From: Opitutus sp. ER46 | GTDB lineage: Bacteria; Verrucomicrobiota; Verrucomicrobiia; Opitutales; Opitutaceae | Direction of reading: 5' to 3' | Assembly: GCF_003054705.1 (NCBI RefSeq) | Contig: NZ_QAYX01000019.1 | Span: 354,617 to 418,616, forward strand | Length of the DNA stretch: 64,000 nucleotides | Part shown: piece after piece, positions 40,624-48,516 of the stretch | Position numbering within the stretch: position 1 is the stretch's first letter | Layout of the letters: each line of letters starts with the position of its first letter | The notes under the pieces: generated by a model | Told to the model about the DNA's origin: nothing | The model's input: the letters and a program-made list of their open reading frames with translations, nothing else | Database searches by the model: none | Program-made: the position numbers and the translations under genes

Positions 40624-42633
40624 ATGAAGCCCCTCGTCGCCCTCGCCGCCTGCCTGCTTGCGCTGTGCGCCCATGCCGCCACCTGGATGCCCGACAACGG
40701 GAACGGCACGTACACCAACCCGCTGTTCTACGATGAGTTTTCCGACCCCGACCTCATCCGCGTCGGCGAGGACTATTATCTCACCGGCACCACCATGCAC
40801 GCGCAGCCCGGCCTGCCCGTGCTGCACTCCCGCGATCTGGTGAACTGGCGGCTGCTCACGTACGTCTTCGACCGGCTCGACCTGGGCCCCGAATTTCGGC
40901 TCGAGGAGGGACGCGAGATCTACGGCCAGGGCATCTGGGCCCCCAGTTTTCGCCACCACCGCGGTACGTTCTATATCTTCTCCAACATCAACCGCCAGGG
41001 CACCCAGTTATTCCGCGCCACGAATCCCGCCGGCCCGTGGACGCACACGCGCATGAAGCGCACGTTCCACGACCTGTCCGTCCTCTTCGATGACGACGGC
41101 AAGGTGTACGTGATCTGGGGATACCAGGGAATCCACCTTGCGCAGCTCAACGAGGAGCTCACCGACGTCGTCCCCGGCACCGAGCGCGTGATCATCGAGA
41201 AGGGCTCGGGCATCGGCGAGGGCTGCCATTTCTACAAGCTCAATGGCAAATACTACATCCTGAGCGCCTGGTTCGAGGGGCGCATGCGCATGCCCTGCGC
41301 CCGCGCCGACCGTCCGGAAGGGCCGTATGAGGTCAATCCCGCCATCAGCATGGATGAGGATTTCGGGCTCGCCGAAGGCAACCGGCTGCGCGGCCAGAAG
41401 CCGCCCTTCCAGATCGTGCCCGGCAACACCGATGACCGCGGCCGCATGTCGCTGCATCAAGGCGGCATCGTCGACACGCCCGCCGGCGAGTGGTGGGGCT
41501 TCTCGATGATGGACTACAACTCGGTCGGCCGCCTCACCTGCCTCTCCCCGATCACCTGGCAGGACGGCTGGCCGTACTTCGGCCTGCCGGGCAACCTCAA
41601 GCGCACCCCGCGCACCTGGGTGAAGCCCAACACCGGTCACGTCTCGCCGCCGACCGCACCGTATCAGCGCGACGACGACTTCTCCGCTCCCGCCCTGGCC
41701 AACGTCTGGCAGTGGAACCATCTGCCCGTGAACGCGCGGTGGTCGCTCACCGAACGCCCCGGGTTTCTCCGGCTGCACGCCCTGCCCGCCGCCGATTTCT
41801 GGTGGGCGCGCAACACCCTCACGCAGCGAGCCATCGGCCCAAGCTCGACGCCCACGACGATCCTCGATGCGAGCGCCCTCGCCCCCGGCGACGTCGCCGG
41901 GCTCGCCCTGCTCAACCTGCCCTACGCCTGGCTCGGTGTGCGCCGCGAGGCGTCCGGCCTCGTGCTCGCCCAGTACGACCAGCTCGCCGACAAGACCACC
42001 ACGGTCCCGCTCGCCACGTCCCGCGTCTGGCTCCGCGCGCACTGCGACTTCCTCACCGAAAAGGCCGCGTTCAGCTACAGCACCGACGGCCACGCGTTCA
42101 CGCCCATCGGCGGCGAGTTCACGATGGTGTTTCAACTGAAGACCTTTCAGGGCGTGCGCTATGCGCTCTTCGCCTACAACCGCCTCGGGCCGGACGGCGG
42201 CCACGCCGACTTCGACGCGTTCACCGTGGACCAACCGCACCCGCGCGGCTTGATGCGGCCCATCCCCGTGGATCGGACCATCTCGTTCGTCATCTATGGT
42301 GGCGGTCTGCCGGTCCGCGTCGGCGACGCAACCACGTTCAAGGTGATCGACCGCGGGCTCGGGCGCGTGGCGTTCCAGGCCGGCGAACGTTTCCTCTCGG
42401 TCGCCCAATCCGGCGACCCGCAGATCAGTCTGCGGGCCGGACCGCCGGGCGACGCCGAAACATTCCAGTGGACCGAGAACGTCTATGGTGACCTCAACCT
42501 CCTTTCGCTCGTGACGCATCGCCACGTGCGCCTGCATCCCGATGGCGGCCTGGTTGCCGACTCGCCAGGGCCCAAGCCCGACCGGCGCGACGGCTCCTGC
42601 CTCGTCTGGTCGTTGGCCGGTCCGGCGAACTAG
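40624..42633 (+). CDS. Glycoside hydrolase family 43 enzyme (beta-xylosidase/arabinofuranosidase type)
   Basis: 669 residues. Signal peptide MKPLVALAACLLALCAHA, then a five-bladed propeller: catalytic base D41 in EFSDPDLIRVG, pKa-modulating D150 in HDLSVLFDDDGKVYVIWG, and acid E199 in IGEGCHFYK. A C-terminal concanavalin-like module follows (YQRDDDFSAPALANVWQWNHLP), typical of GH43 beta-xylosidases, and about 130 further residues of beta-rich sequence that may be another carbohydrate-binding module. It likely releases xylose or arabinose from plant hemicellulose fragments in the periplasm. No Shine-Dalgarno; pyrimidine-rich leader. Confidence 0.9.
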   Translation: MKPLVALAACLLALCAHAATWMPDNGNGTYTNPLFYDEFSDPDLIRVGEDYYLTGTTMHAQPGLPVLHSRDLVNWRLLTYVFDRLDLGPEFRLEEGREIYGQGIWAPSFRHHRGTFYIFSNINRQGTQLFRATNPAGPWTHTRMKRTFHDLSVLFDDDGKVYVIWGYQGIHLAQLNEELTDVVPGTERVIIEKGSGIGEGCHFYKLNGKYYILSAWFEGRMRMPCARADRPEGPYEVNPAISMDEDFGLAEGNRLRGQKPPFQIVPGNTDDRGRMSLHQGGIVDTPAGEWWGFSMMDYNSVGRLTCLSPITWQDGWPYFGLPGNLKRTPRTWVKPNTGHVSPPTAPYQRDDDFSAPALANVWQWNHLPVNARWSLTERPGFLRLHALPAADFWWARNTLTQRAIGPSSTPTTILDASALAPGDVAGLALLNLPYAWLGVRREASGLVLAQYDQLADKTTTVPLATSRVWLRAHCDFLTEKAAFSYSTDGHAFTPIGGEFTMVFQLKTFQGVRYALFAYNRLGPDGGHADFDAFTVDQPHPRGLMRPIPVDRTISFVIYGGGLPVRVGDATTFKVIDRGLGRVAFQAGERFLSVAQSGDPQISLRAGPPGDAETFQWTENVYGDLNLLSLVTHRHVRLHPDGGLVADSPGPKPDRRDGSCLVWSLAGPAN

Positions 42634-42731
42634 GCCGTCACCGCGACTTTCCAGCCATCGGCCAGGCGCCACTCGGCCCGTCAGGCAAGCGCAGCATTGC
42701 GCACCCCCATGGCCGCCCCATCTTCGCCGCC

Positions 42732-43730
42732 ATGAGTCACATCGCGGTATTCGATGCGCGCAGCTACGATCGCAGCTATCTCCAGCAGGCGGCCCACCCG
42801 GGCCAGGCCCTGCAGTTTCACGAGTTTCGCCTCGACGCCGAAACTGCTCCGATCGCACGCGGCGCCGCCGCGGTCTGCGTGTTCGTGAATGACCGCGTCG
42901 ACCGCGCCTGCCTCGAGATTCTCCGCCGCCAGGAAGTCCGGCATGTGGCGCTGCGCTGCGCCGGCTTCAACAACGTCGACCTTGCCGCCGCCAAGGAACT
43001 CGGGATCACCGTCACCCGCGTGCCCGCCTACTCCCCGCACGCGGTCGCCGAGCACACCGTGGCCCTCCTGCTCACGCTCAACCGCAAGATCCACCGCGCC
43101 CACAACCGGGTGCGCGAACTCAACTTCTCCCTCGCCGGGCTCGTCGGCTTTGACCTGCACGGCAAGACCGCCGGCATCATCGGCACCGGCAAGATTGGCC
43201 GCATCACCGCCGAGATCCTGCAGGGCTTCGGCGTCAGCGTCCTCGCGTACGACCTCTACCCCGACCAGGCGTGGGCCCGGGCTCGCGGCATCCGCTACGC
43301 CAGCCTCGAGGAGGTGCTGCGCGCCAGCGACATCCTCAGCCTGCACACGCCGCTCACCCCGGAAACCCACCACCTGGTCAACGAGCGCACCCTCGGGCTC
43401 ATGAAGCCCACGGTCACCATCTTGAACACCAGCCGCGGCAAGCTGATCGACACCGGCGCACTGATCCAGGCGCTCAAGAACCATCGGGTCGGCGGCGTCG
43501 CCCTGGATGTTTACGAGGAAGAGGCGGGCGTGTTCTACGAGGATCTCTCCGGCCAGGTCCTGCAGGACGACGAGCTCTCCCGGCTGCTCACGTTTCCCAA
43601 CGTCCTCATCACCTCGCACCAGGCATTCCTCACGCATGAGGCGCTGACGCAGATCGCGCAGGTCACCGGCGAGAACCTCGAACGGCTCAGCGCCGGCCAG
43701 CCGTTCCTCGAAGGCACGCAACTCGCCTGA
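42732..43730 (+). CDS. D-2-hydroxyacid dehydrogenase (D-lactate dehydrogenase type)
   Basis: 332 residues. Substrate domain and Rossmann domain (GIIGTGKIGRITAEIL), with the catalytic triad Arg in CAGFNNVD ... (R-containing LRCAGFN), Glu in GLDV-like GVALDVYEEEAGVF, and His in ITSHQAFLTHEAL. The last motifs and the FYEDLSG segment are characteristic of LdhA/D-LDH of E. coli type rather than glyoxylate reductase. It reduces pyruvate to D-lactate in fermentative conditions. It stands 99 bp after the GH43 gene and 19 bp before the UroD-like gene. Confidence 0.9.
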   Translation: MSHIAVFDARSYDRSYLQQAAHPGQALQFHEFRLDAETAPIARGAAAVCVFVNDRVDRACLEILRRQEVRHVALRCAGFNNVDLAAAKELGITVTRVPAYSPHAVAEHTVALLLTLNRKIHRAHNRVRELNFSLAGLVGFDLHGKTAGIIGTGKIGRITAEILQGFGVSVLAYDLYPDQAWARARGIRYASLEEVLRASDILSLHTPLTPETHHLVNERTLGLMKPTVTILNTSRGKLIDTGALIQALKNHRVGGVALDVYEEEAGVFYEDLSGQVLQDDELSRLLTFPNVLITSHQAFLTHEALTQIAQVTGENLERLSAGQPFLEGTQLA

Positions 43731-43748
43731 TCCGCCCGGCCGCCGACC

Positions 43749-44897
43749 ATGCCCGCTTCGCCCCGCGCCTGCATCGAGTCCGTCCTGCGCCGCCAGCCGC
43801 CCGCGCGCTTCGTCTATGCGCCCAACTACTGGCAGTGGTTCGCCCATCATCTCAACCACCGGCTCCTGCCGCCGGAACTCGCCGGCTGCCGCGATCAGCT
43901 CGACCTCATCCGCCACCTCGGCCTCGACGTCTTCAGCCGCAACGCCTACTGCGACCAGCAGTCCTGCTGGTTCGGCGGCCTCGCCCAGGAAACACTCGCT
44001 CCCGGCACCACCCGCCAGGAGGAAGCCGCCAGCGATGATCGCGACCGGGTCATCACACGCACGTACCACACCCCACGCGGCCCGCTGACGGAACGGCAGC
44101 GCTACGTGTTCGCGGAGTCCACGCTCGTCCAAGAGGCCTTCCTCCTCGACGGCTCCGAGGCCGGCCTCGACGCCTTCGACGCCCTGGTTCACGCCCGCCG
44201 CTGGCGCTTCGACGCGACCGCGTACGCCGAATGGCAGGCGCGGGTCGGCGACGCCGGGTTCATCCATCCCGGCGAACTTTACAGCCCGCTGAAGCTCCTC
44301 CACCTCGCCGCCGGCGCCGACAACGCCGTCTTCCTTCTGCAGGATCATCCGGAACGCTGCCGGGCGTGGATGGACGCCCATGAAGAGGCCCAGCTCGACC
44401 TCGTGCGCCAGATGCTGGCCGCGGGGGTGCCGTCGATGATCGCGATGGACAACCTCGACGCGGCCTTCCACCCGCCGCACTACCTCGAGCAGTACTCCGC
44501 CCGGTTCTACCAGCGCGCCAGCGAACTCTGCCACGCGGCCGGTGCCACCTTTTTCATTCACGCCTGCGGCCACCAGCGCGCCATCCTGCCTCTGGTCGCC
44601 TCGCTCGGCGTGGACGGGCTCGAAGGCGTCGCGTTTCCGCCGCTCGGCAACGTGGAGCTCGACGAGGCGCTGCAACTCGCGGGTGACCGGCTCATCATCA
44701 CGGGCGGCATCAGCGCCATGGAAACAGAGCGGCTGCAAACCCGGGACGACGTCCGCCGCTACGTGGAGGGACTCCTCCGCCGGCTCCAGCCGTACCGGCA
44801 CCGGTTCATGCTCTCCGCGAGCTGCAACACCTCGATTCGCACGCGCTGGGAAACGCTCGTCTGGTTCCGCGACGCCTGGGTCGAATTCGGCGCCTAG
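43749..44897 (+). CDS. Uroporphyrinogen decarboxylase (URO-D)-fold protein
   Basis: 382 residues of the URO-D/methyltransferase fold. Segments AGATFFIHACGHQRAILPLVASLGVDGLEGVAFPPLGN and RLIITGGISAMETERLQ match the later barrel strands; the HACGH Cys/His group resembles the zinc site of corrinoid methyltransferases (MtaA-like) of this superfamily rather than true HemE. So it may transfer methyl groups or act on another substrate. It follows D-LDH by 18 bp and could be in the same transcript. Its stop overlaps the LysR stop by CTAG. Confidence 0.78.
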   Translation: MPASPRACIESVLRRQPPARFVYAPNYWQWFAHHLNHRLLPPELAGCRDQLDLIRHLGLDVFSRNAYCDQQSCWFGGLAQETLAPGTTRQEEAASDDRDRVITRTYHTPRGPLTERQRYVFAESTLVQEAFLLDGSEAGLDAFDALVHARRWRFDATAYAEWQARVGDAGFIHPGELYSPLKLLHLAAGADNAVFLLQDHPERCRAWMDAHEEAQLDLVRQMLAAGVPSMIAMDNLDAAFHPPHYLEQYSARFYQRASELCHAAGATFFIHACGHQRAILPLVASLGVDGLEGVAFPPLGNVELDEALQLAGDRLIITGGISAMETERLQTRDDVRRYVEGLLRRLQPYRHRFMLSASCNTSIRTRWETLVWFRDAWVEFGA

Positions 44898-45832
44898 CCG
44901 GCGGGGTTCGCGGCGCCGTCCCGCAGTTGGGGCCGGACGCGAATCGTCCGCTTCAGCACTTCGATGAAGTTGCGCACGAGCGCCGATCCGTCGCCGCGAC
45001 GCCACACCGCGTGCATCTCAAATCTCACCTCCGGCCGCACCTGCTTCACCGGCCGGACCACGATCTCGGACGACGGCGGCAGGCCGGGTAACGCCGGCAT
45101 GAACGCGATGCCCTGATGGCCTGCGATGAGCGTAAAGAGCGCGGCGGAGCTGTTCACCCGGCGGATCTTCGGGGCCGGCAGCCCGTTGGCCTCAAACGCG
45201 GCGATCACGCGCTCGGCATGGCCCGGAAACCGGGGACCGGTTCCGACGCACAAGATGACCTCCGCCTGCGCATCCGCCGGCGTGATCCGGGGCAGCGCGG
45301 CCAGCCGATGGCGGCGCCCCACCAGGGCACACACCGGGGTGCGGAGCACCAGAACGTGGTCAAGCCGCGGCGGGATCTCAGCGGCCGGGCGCATCGTGAA
45401 CCCGAGTTGCAGTGTGCCGTCGTCCAGCCCGGCGATCTGATCCGGCAGATCCATCTCGTGCAGCATCACCTCGACCTGGGGGAACCGCTCGCGATACGCC
45501 AGCAGCACGGCCGGCATGAACGTGGCGGAGATCGGCCCCACGTTTCCCACGGCGAGCCGGCCCGACCGGCCCGCGCCCGCCTCCCGCACCACCTGCGCGA
45601 GAACGCTGGTCCGCCGGAGCACCGCGCGCGCCTCCTCGAGCAGGACGCGACCGGCATCCGTCAACCGCACCCGGCTGGTGTTCCGGTCGAGCAGCCGCAC
45701 CGCCAACTCGTCCTCCAGATCGCGGATCTGATTGCTCAGTGCCGGGTGCGCGACCCGCAGCCGCTCCGCCGCCCGCCGAAAGCTCAGCGCTTCCGCCACC
45801 GCCACAAAGTACCGCAGGTGCCGCAGTTCCAT
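44894..45832 (-). CDS. LysR-family regulator divergent from the RND efflux operon
   Basis: 312 residues: winged HTH (MELRHLRYFVAVAEALSFRRAAERLRVAHPALSNQIRDLEDELA) and a LysR effector domain (NVGPISATFMPAVLLAYRERFPQVEVMLHEMDLPDQIAGL, HQGIAFMPALPG). The HTH and effector domain resemble the BenM/CatM-type group. It is divergent from the tolC gene by 110 bp and very likely controls that operon and itself through the T-N11-A box. It converges on the UroD-like gene with a 4-bp shared CTAG. Confidence 0.9.
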   Translation of the reverse strand: MELRHLRYFVAVAEALSFRRAAERLRVAHPALSNQIRDLEDELAVRLLDRNTSRVRLTDAGRVLLEEARAVLRRTSVLAQVVREAGAGRSGRLAVGNVGPISATFMPAVLLAYRERFPQVEVMLHEMDLPDQIAGLDDGTLQLGFTMRPAAEIPPRLDHVLVLRTPVCALVGRRHRLAALPRITPADAQAEVILCVGTGPRFPGHAERVIAAFEANGLPAPKIRRVNSSAALFTLIAGHQGIAFMPALPGLPPSSEIVVRPVKQVRPEVRFEMHAVWRRGDGSALVRNFIEVLKRTIRVRPQLRDGAANPAG

Positions 45833-45841
45833 TTCGGCGTT

Positions 45842-45864
45842 GCTGGTAGTTTCCGGTTACCAGC
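45842..45864. promoter_or_regulatory. LysR-type box GCTGGTA-N9-TACCAGC (T-N11-A)
   Basis: A perfect 7-bp palindrome with the LysR core CTGGT-N11-ACCAG, so T-N11-A is satisfied exactly, with flanking GTTGC/GCAAC (45839-45872). It starts 10 bp before the LysR gene and its centre is about 65 bp upstream of the predicted tolC transcription start (about 45918), the standard LysR recognition position for activation. Confidence 0.8.
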
Positions 45865-45882
45865 GTGGCAACATCTAAGTCG

Positions 45883-45911
45883 TTCCTCGCCGCCCGGCGG
45901 GCTGGTATGAT
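45883..45911 (+). promoter_or_regulatory. Extended -10 promoter for the efflux operon
   Basis: TATGAT at 45906-45911 preceded by TGG at 45903-45905 gives TGnTATGAT, an extended -10. The -35 region 17 bp upstream (TTCCTC) is poor, as expected for an activator-dependent promoter. The tolC ATG is 32 bp downstream. Confidence 0.55.
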
Positions 45912-45942
45912 CGCAGATTCTCACCGCTGATCGCCGTTCCCG

Positions 45943-47355
45943 ATGCCCGCCTCCGACACCTTCCCGCCGCGCCTCCCGCCTTCGCGCCGCCCTTCGTGCG
46001 TCCGCGCGGATGAACCGTCGGCGGCCCCCGCCACGGTGGGCGTACGACTCGCCGGCATCCTCCTGCTGGCCGCGGTCCTCCCGCTCGTCGCCGCCCCGGC
46101 CCCGCTGCCCCTGTCCGACGCCCTCGTTTTGGCCCGCGCGCACAACCGGCAGGTCCAGAATGCCGCGCTCGCCGTGGAGATTGCCGGGGACCGCGCCGCC
46201 GCCGCCCGCAGCTACCGCTACCCCCAGCTCCAGGCCTACGGAATCGGCAGCCATCTCCTTTCGCCTCTCGACTTCCATTTCCCGCAGGGCGCCTTCGGCG
46301 TGTACAACTACCTCGGGCCGGTGCCGGCCACCGACACCGTCATCCGCAGCCCGCGCGAATCCCTGCTCGCCGGCGTCGCCCTCCTCACCCAACCCGTCTC
46401 CCAGCAGTACAAGGTCGGCCTCAAGGTACGCCAGGCGGAGATCGGCCGGAAGGTGGACGCCGAACGGCTGCGCGCCCAGCAACAGGCCACGGACCTGCAG
46501 GTGAAGCGGACGTACCACGGCATCGTCCAGACACAGGGCGCCGTCCTGGCGGCGGAAGCCGCGGTCGAGTTCGCCCGCGAGTTCGAACGCATCACGCGAC
46601 AGGCCGTGACGGAACGCGCCGCGCTCCCGGGTGACCTGCTCGAGGTACAGGCACGCCTCGCGGACGCCGAAGCGCGGGCCGCCCAGGCCCGGGACGCACT
46701 CGTCACGCAGCGCGAACAGCTCAACGTCCTCCTCGGCCGCGATCTTGCCACCGAATTCACCGTCGTTCCCGTGACGGAGGTGCCCGCCGCCCCCTCTCTC
46801 GCCAACGCGCGCCGACAGGCCCTCGCACACCGGCCGGAACTCCAGCAAGCCCGCCTCGGCGTGCGTTACGCCGAGCTCACCCGCCGCGAAAAACGCGCCG
46901 AGTACATCCCCGACGTCAACCTCGTCGTCAGCCATGTGCGCGCCAACACCAGCGACGTCCTGCCCTCGGAGGTCACCAGCGCGGGCGTGATGGCGCAGTG
47001 GGACGTGTTCGACTGGGGCCGGCGCGGCCGCGAGGTCGCCATCGCGAAGAAGGCGCTCCGCCAGGCGGATAACCTCGCCAACGACACCGAGGCCCGCGTC
47101 CTGGTCGAGGTGGGGGCAAAGTACCGGCAGCTCGAGGAAACGCGGCTCGCGCTCCGCAGCGCCGACCTGCAGCTCGCCGCCGAGCAGGAGAAGCTCCGCG
47201 TCGCCCTCAACGCCTTCCAGCAGAATTTTGCCCTGCGCAAGGACCTGCTCCAGCAGCAGGCCGCCGCCGAGGCCGCCCAGAGCCGCCGCCAACAGGCGCT
47301 CCTCGCCGTCCTCACCGCGCAGGCCGAACTCGAAAACGCCATCGGCCAGGACTGA
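45943..47355 (+). CDS. TolC-family outer-membrane efflux channel
   Basis: 470 residues with the two internally repeated helical halves of OEP/TolC proteins (LPLSDALVLARAHNRQVQNAALAVEIAGDRAAAARSYRYPQLQAYGIGS, and LAHRPELQQARLGVRYAELTRREKRAEYIPDVNLV). A signal peptide follows a basic leader (VRLAGILLLAAVLPLVAA); translation may really begin at the GTG of VRLAGIL (46042). It forms the outer-membrane duct of the tripartite pump with the two genes downstream, which start 3 and 1,162 bp later. Confidence 0.9.
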   Translation: MPASDTFPPRLPPSRRPSCVRADEPSAAPATVGVRLAGILLLAAVLPLVAAPAPLPLSDALVLARAHNRQVQNAALAVEIAGDRAAAARSYRYPQLQAYGIGSHLLSPLDFHFPQGAFGVYNYLGPVPATDTVIRSPRESLLAGVALLTQPVSQQYKVGLKVRQAEIGRKVDAERLRAQQQATDLQVKRTYHGIVQTQGAVLAAEAAVEFAREFERITRQAVTERAALPGDLLEVQARLADAEARAAQARDALVTQREQLNVLLGRDLATEFTVVPVTEVPAAPSLANARRQALAHRPELQQARLGVRYAELTRREKRAEYIPDVNLVVSHVRANTSDVLPSEVTSAGVMAQWDVFDWGRRGREVAIAKKALRQADNLANDTEARVLVEVGAKYRQLEETRLALRSADLQLAAEQEKLRVALNAFQQNFALRKDLLQQQAAAEAAQSRRQQALLAVLTAQAELENAIGQD

Positions 47356-47358
47356 ACC

Positions 47359-48495
47359 ATGCACCGCCCGTTCCTCCGCCTTGCTCCCGCGTCCCGGATG
47401 CTCCTCGCCGCGCTCACGCTCGCCGCCGCCGGCTGCTCCCGCCGGACGCCCGCCCCGCCCGCGCCCACGCCGGTGCGCGTCGTCACGCCCGTCCTCACCG
47501 AGGAGGTGCCGGAACTGCGCTTCGCCGCGACGCTGGCGGCACAAAGCCAGGTGACGCTCGTCTTTCGCACCGGCGGCTACGTCGAGTCCATCGCGCAGCG
47601 CATCGACGCCCGCGGTGCGGCCCGCCCGATTGAGGTCGGCGATGTCGTCGCCGCCGGCGAACCGCTGGCCACCGTCCGACAGCAGGACTATGCGGACCAA
47701 CTCGCCCAGGCCGAAGGCGTCGTTGGCCAGGCCCAGGCCGCCGCCGAGAAAGCCGCCGCCGACTTCGATCGCGCCGAGCGATTGTTCGCCGCGACCAGCC
47801 TCACCCAGGTCCAGTTCGACGCCTACAAAGCCCAGCGTGACGCGAGCGCCGCCGCCCTGAAAAGCGCCCGGGCGGTGCTCGCCCAGGCCGGCAGTGCCCG
47901 TCACGACAGCGTCGTGCGCGCGCCGTTTCCCGGCCGGGTCGTGCAACGGCAGGTGGAGGTCGGCGCCCTCGTCGGGCCCGCCACCCCGGCGTTCGTCGTC
48001 GCCGACACCCGCACGCTGAAAGTGGTGTTCGCCGTCGCCGACACCGTGGTGGGCCGCCTCCACGCGGGTGACCGGATCACGCTGAGCACCGCCTCGCAGC
48101 CCGAATCATTTCCCGGGGAAATCAGTGCCGTGGCCGCCGCCGCCGACGCCCGCACGCGCTTGTTCGCGGTGGAGGCGCTGATCGCCAACGTCGACGGCCG
48201 ACTCAAACCGGGGCTCGTCGCCACCGTCATCCTCAACCACGCCGGCCCGACGGCCGCGCAACTCACCATTCCGCTTTCCGCCCTGGTGCGATCATCCACC
48301 GCGGCGGACGGCTTTGCCGTCTTCGTCGTCGAAACCAACCAGGGCCGCAGCATCGTCCGCGAGCGCCCCGTCACCCTTGGTCCCACGGTGGGCAACCGGC
48401 TGGTCGTGCGCCACGGGCTCACCCCCGCCGATGCCATCGTCGCCGTCGGCGTGACCGACCTGCACGACGGGGCGACCGTCGCCATCGTGCCCTGA
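47359..48495 (+). CDS. RND efflux periplasmic adaptor (MFP/HlyD family) lipoprotein
   Basis: 378 residues. A lipobox LAAAGC (about 19-24) marks an acylated N-terminus. Lipoyl-like, hairpin (DQLAQAEGVVGQAQAAAEKAAADFDRAERLFAATSLTQVQFDAYKAQRDA) and beta-barrel (VVFAVADTVVGRLHAGDRITL) domains follow in the order of AcrA/MexA. It bridges the RND pump and the TolC channel. It begins 3 bp after the tolC stop. Confidence 0.92.
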   Translation: MHRPFLRLAPASRMLLAALTLAAAGCSRRTPAPPAPTPVRVVTPVLTEEVPELRFAATLAAQSQVTLVFRTGGYVESIAQRIDARGAARPIEVGDVVAAGEPLATVRQQDYADQLAQAEGVVGQAQAAAEKAAADFDRAERLFAATSLTQVQFDAYKAQRDASAAALKSARAVLAQAGSARHDSVVRAPFPGRVVQRQVEVGALVGPATPAFVVADTRTLKVVFAVADTVVGRLHAGDRITLSTASQPESFPGEISAVAAAADARTRLFAVEALIANVDGRLKPGLVATVILNHAGPTAAQLTIPLSALVRSSTAADGFAVFVVETNQGRSIVRERPVTLGPTVGNRLVVRHGLTPADAIVAVGVTDLHDGATVAIVP

Positions 48496-48516
48496 CCCTC
48501 GGCGCCTCTCCCCGCC

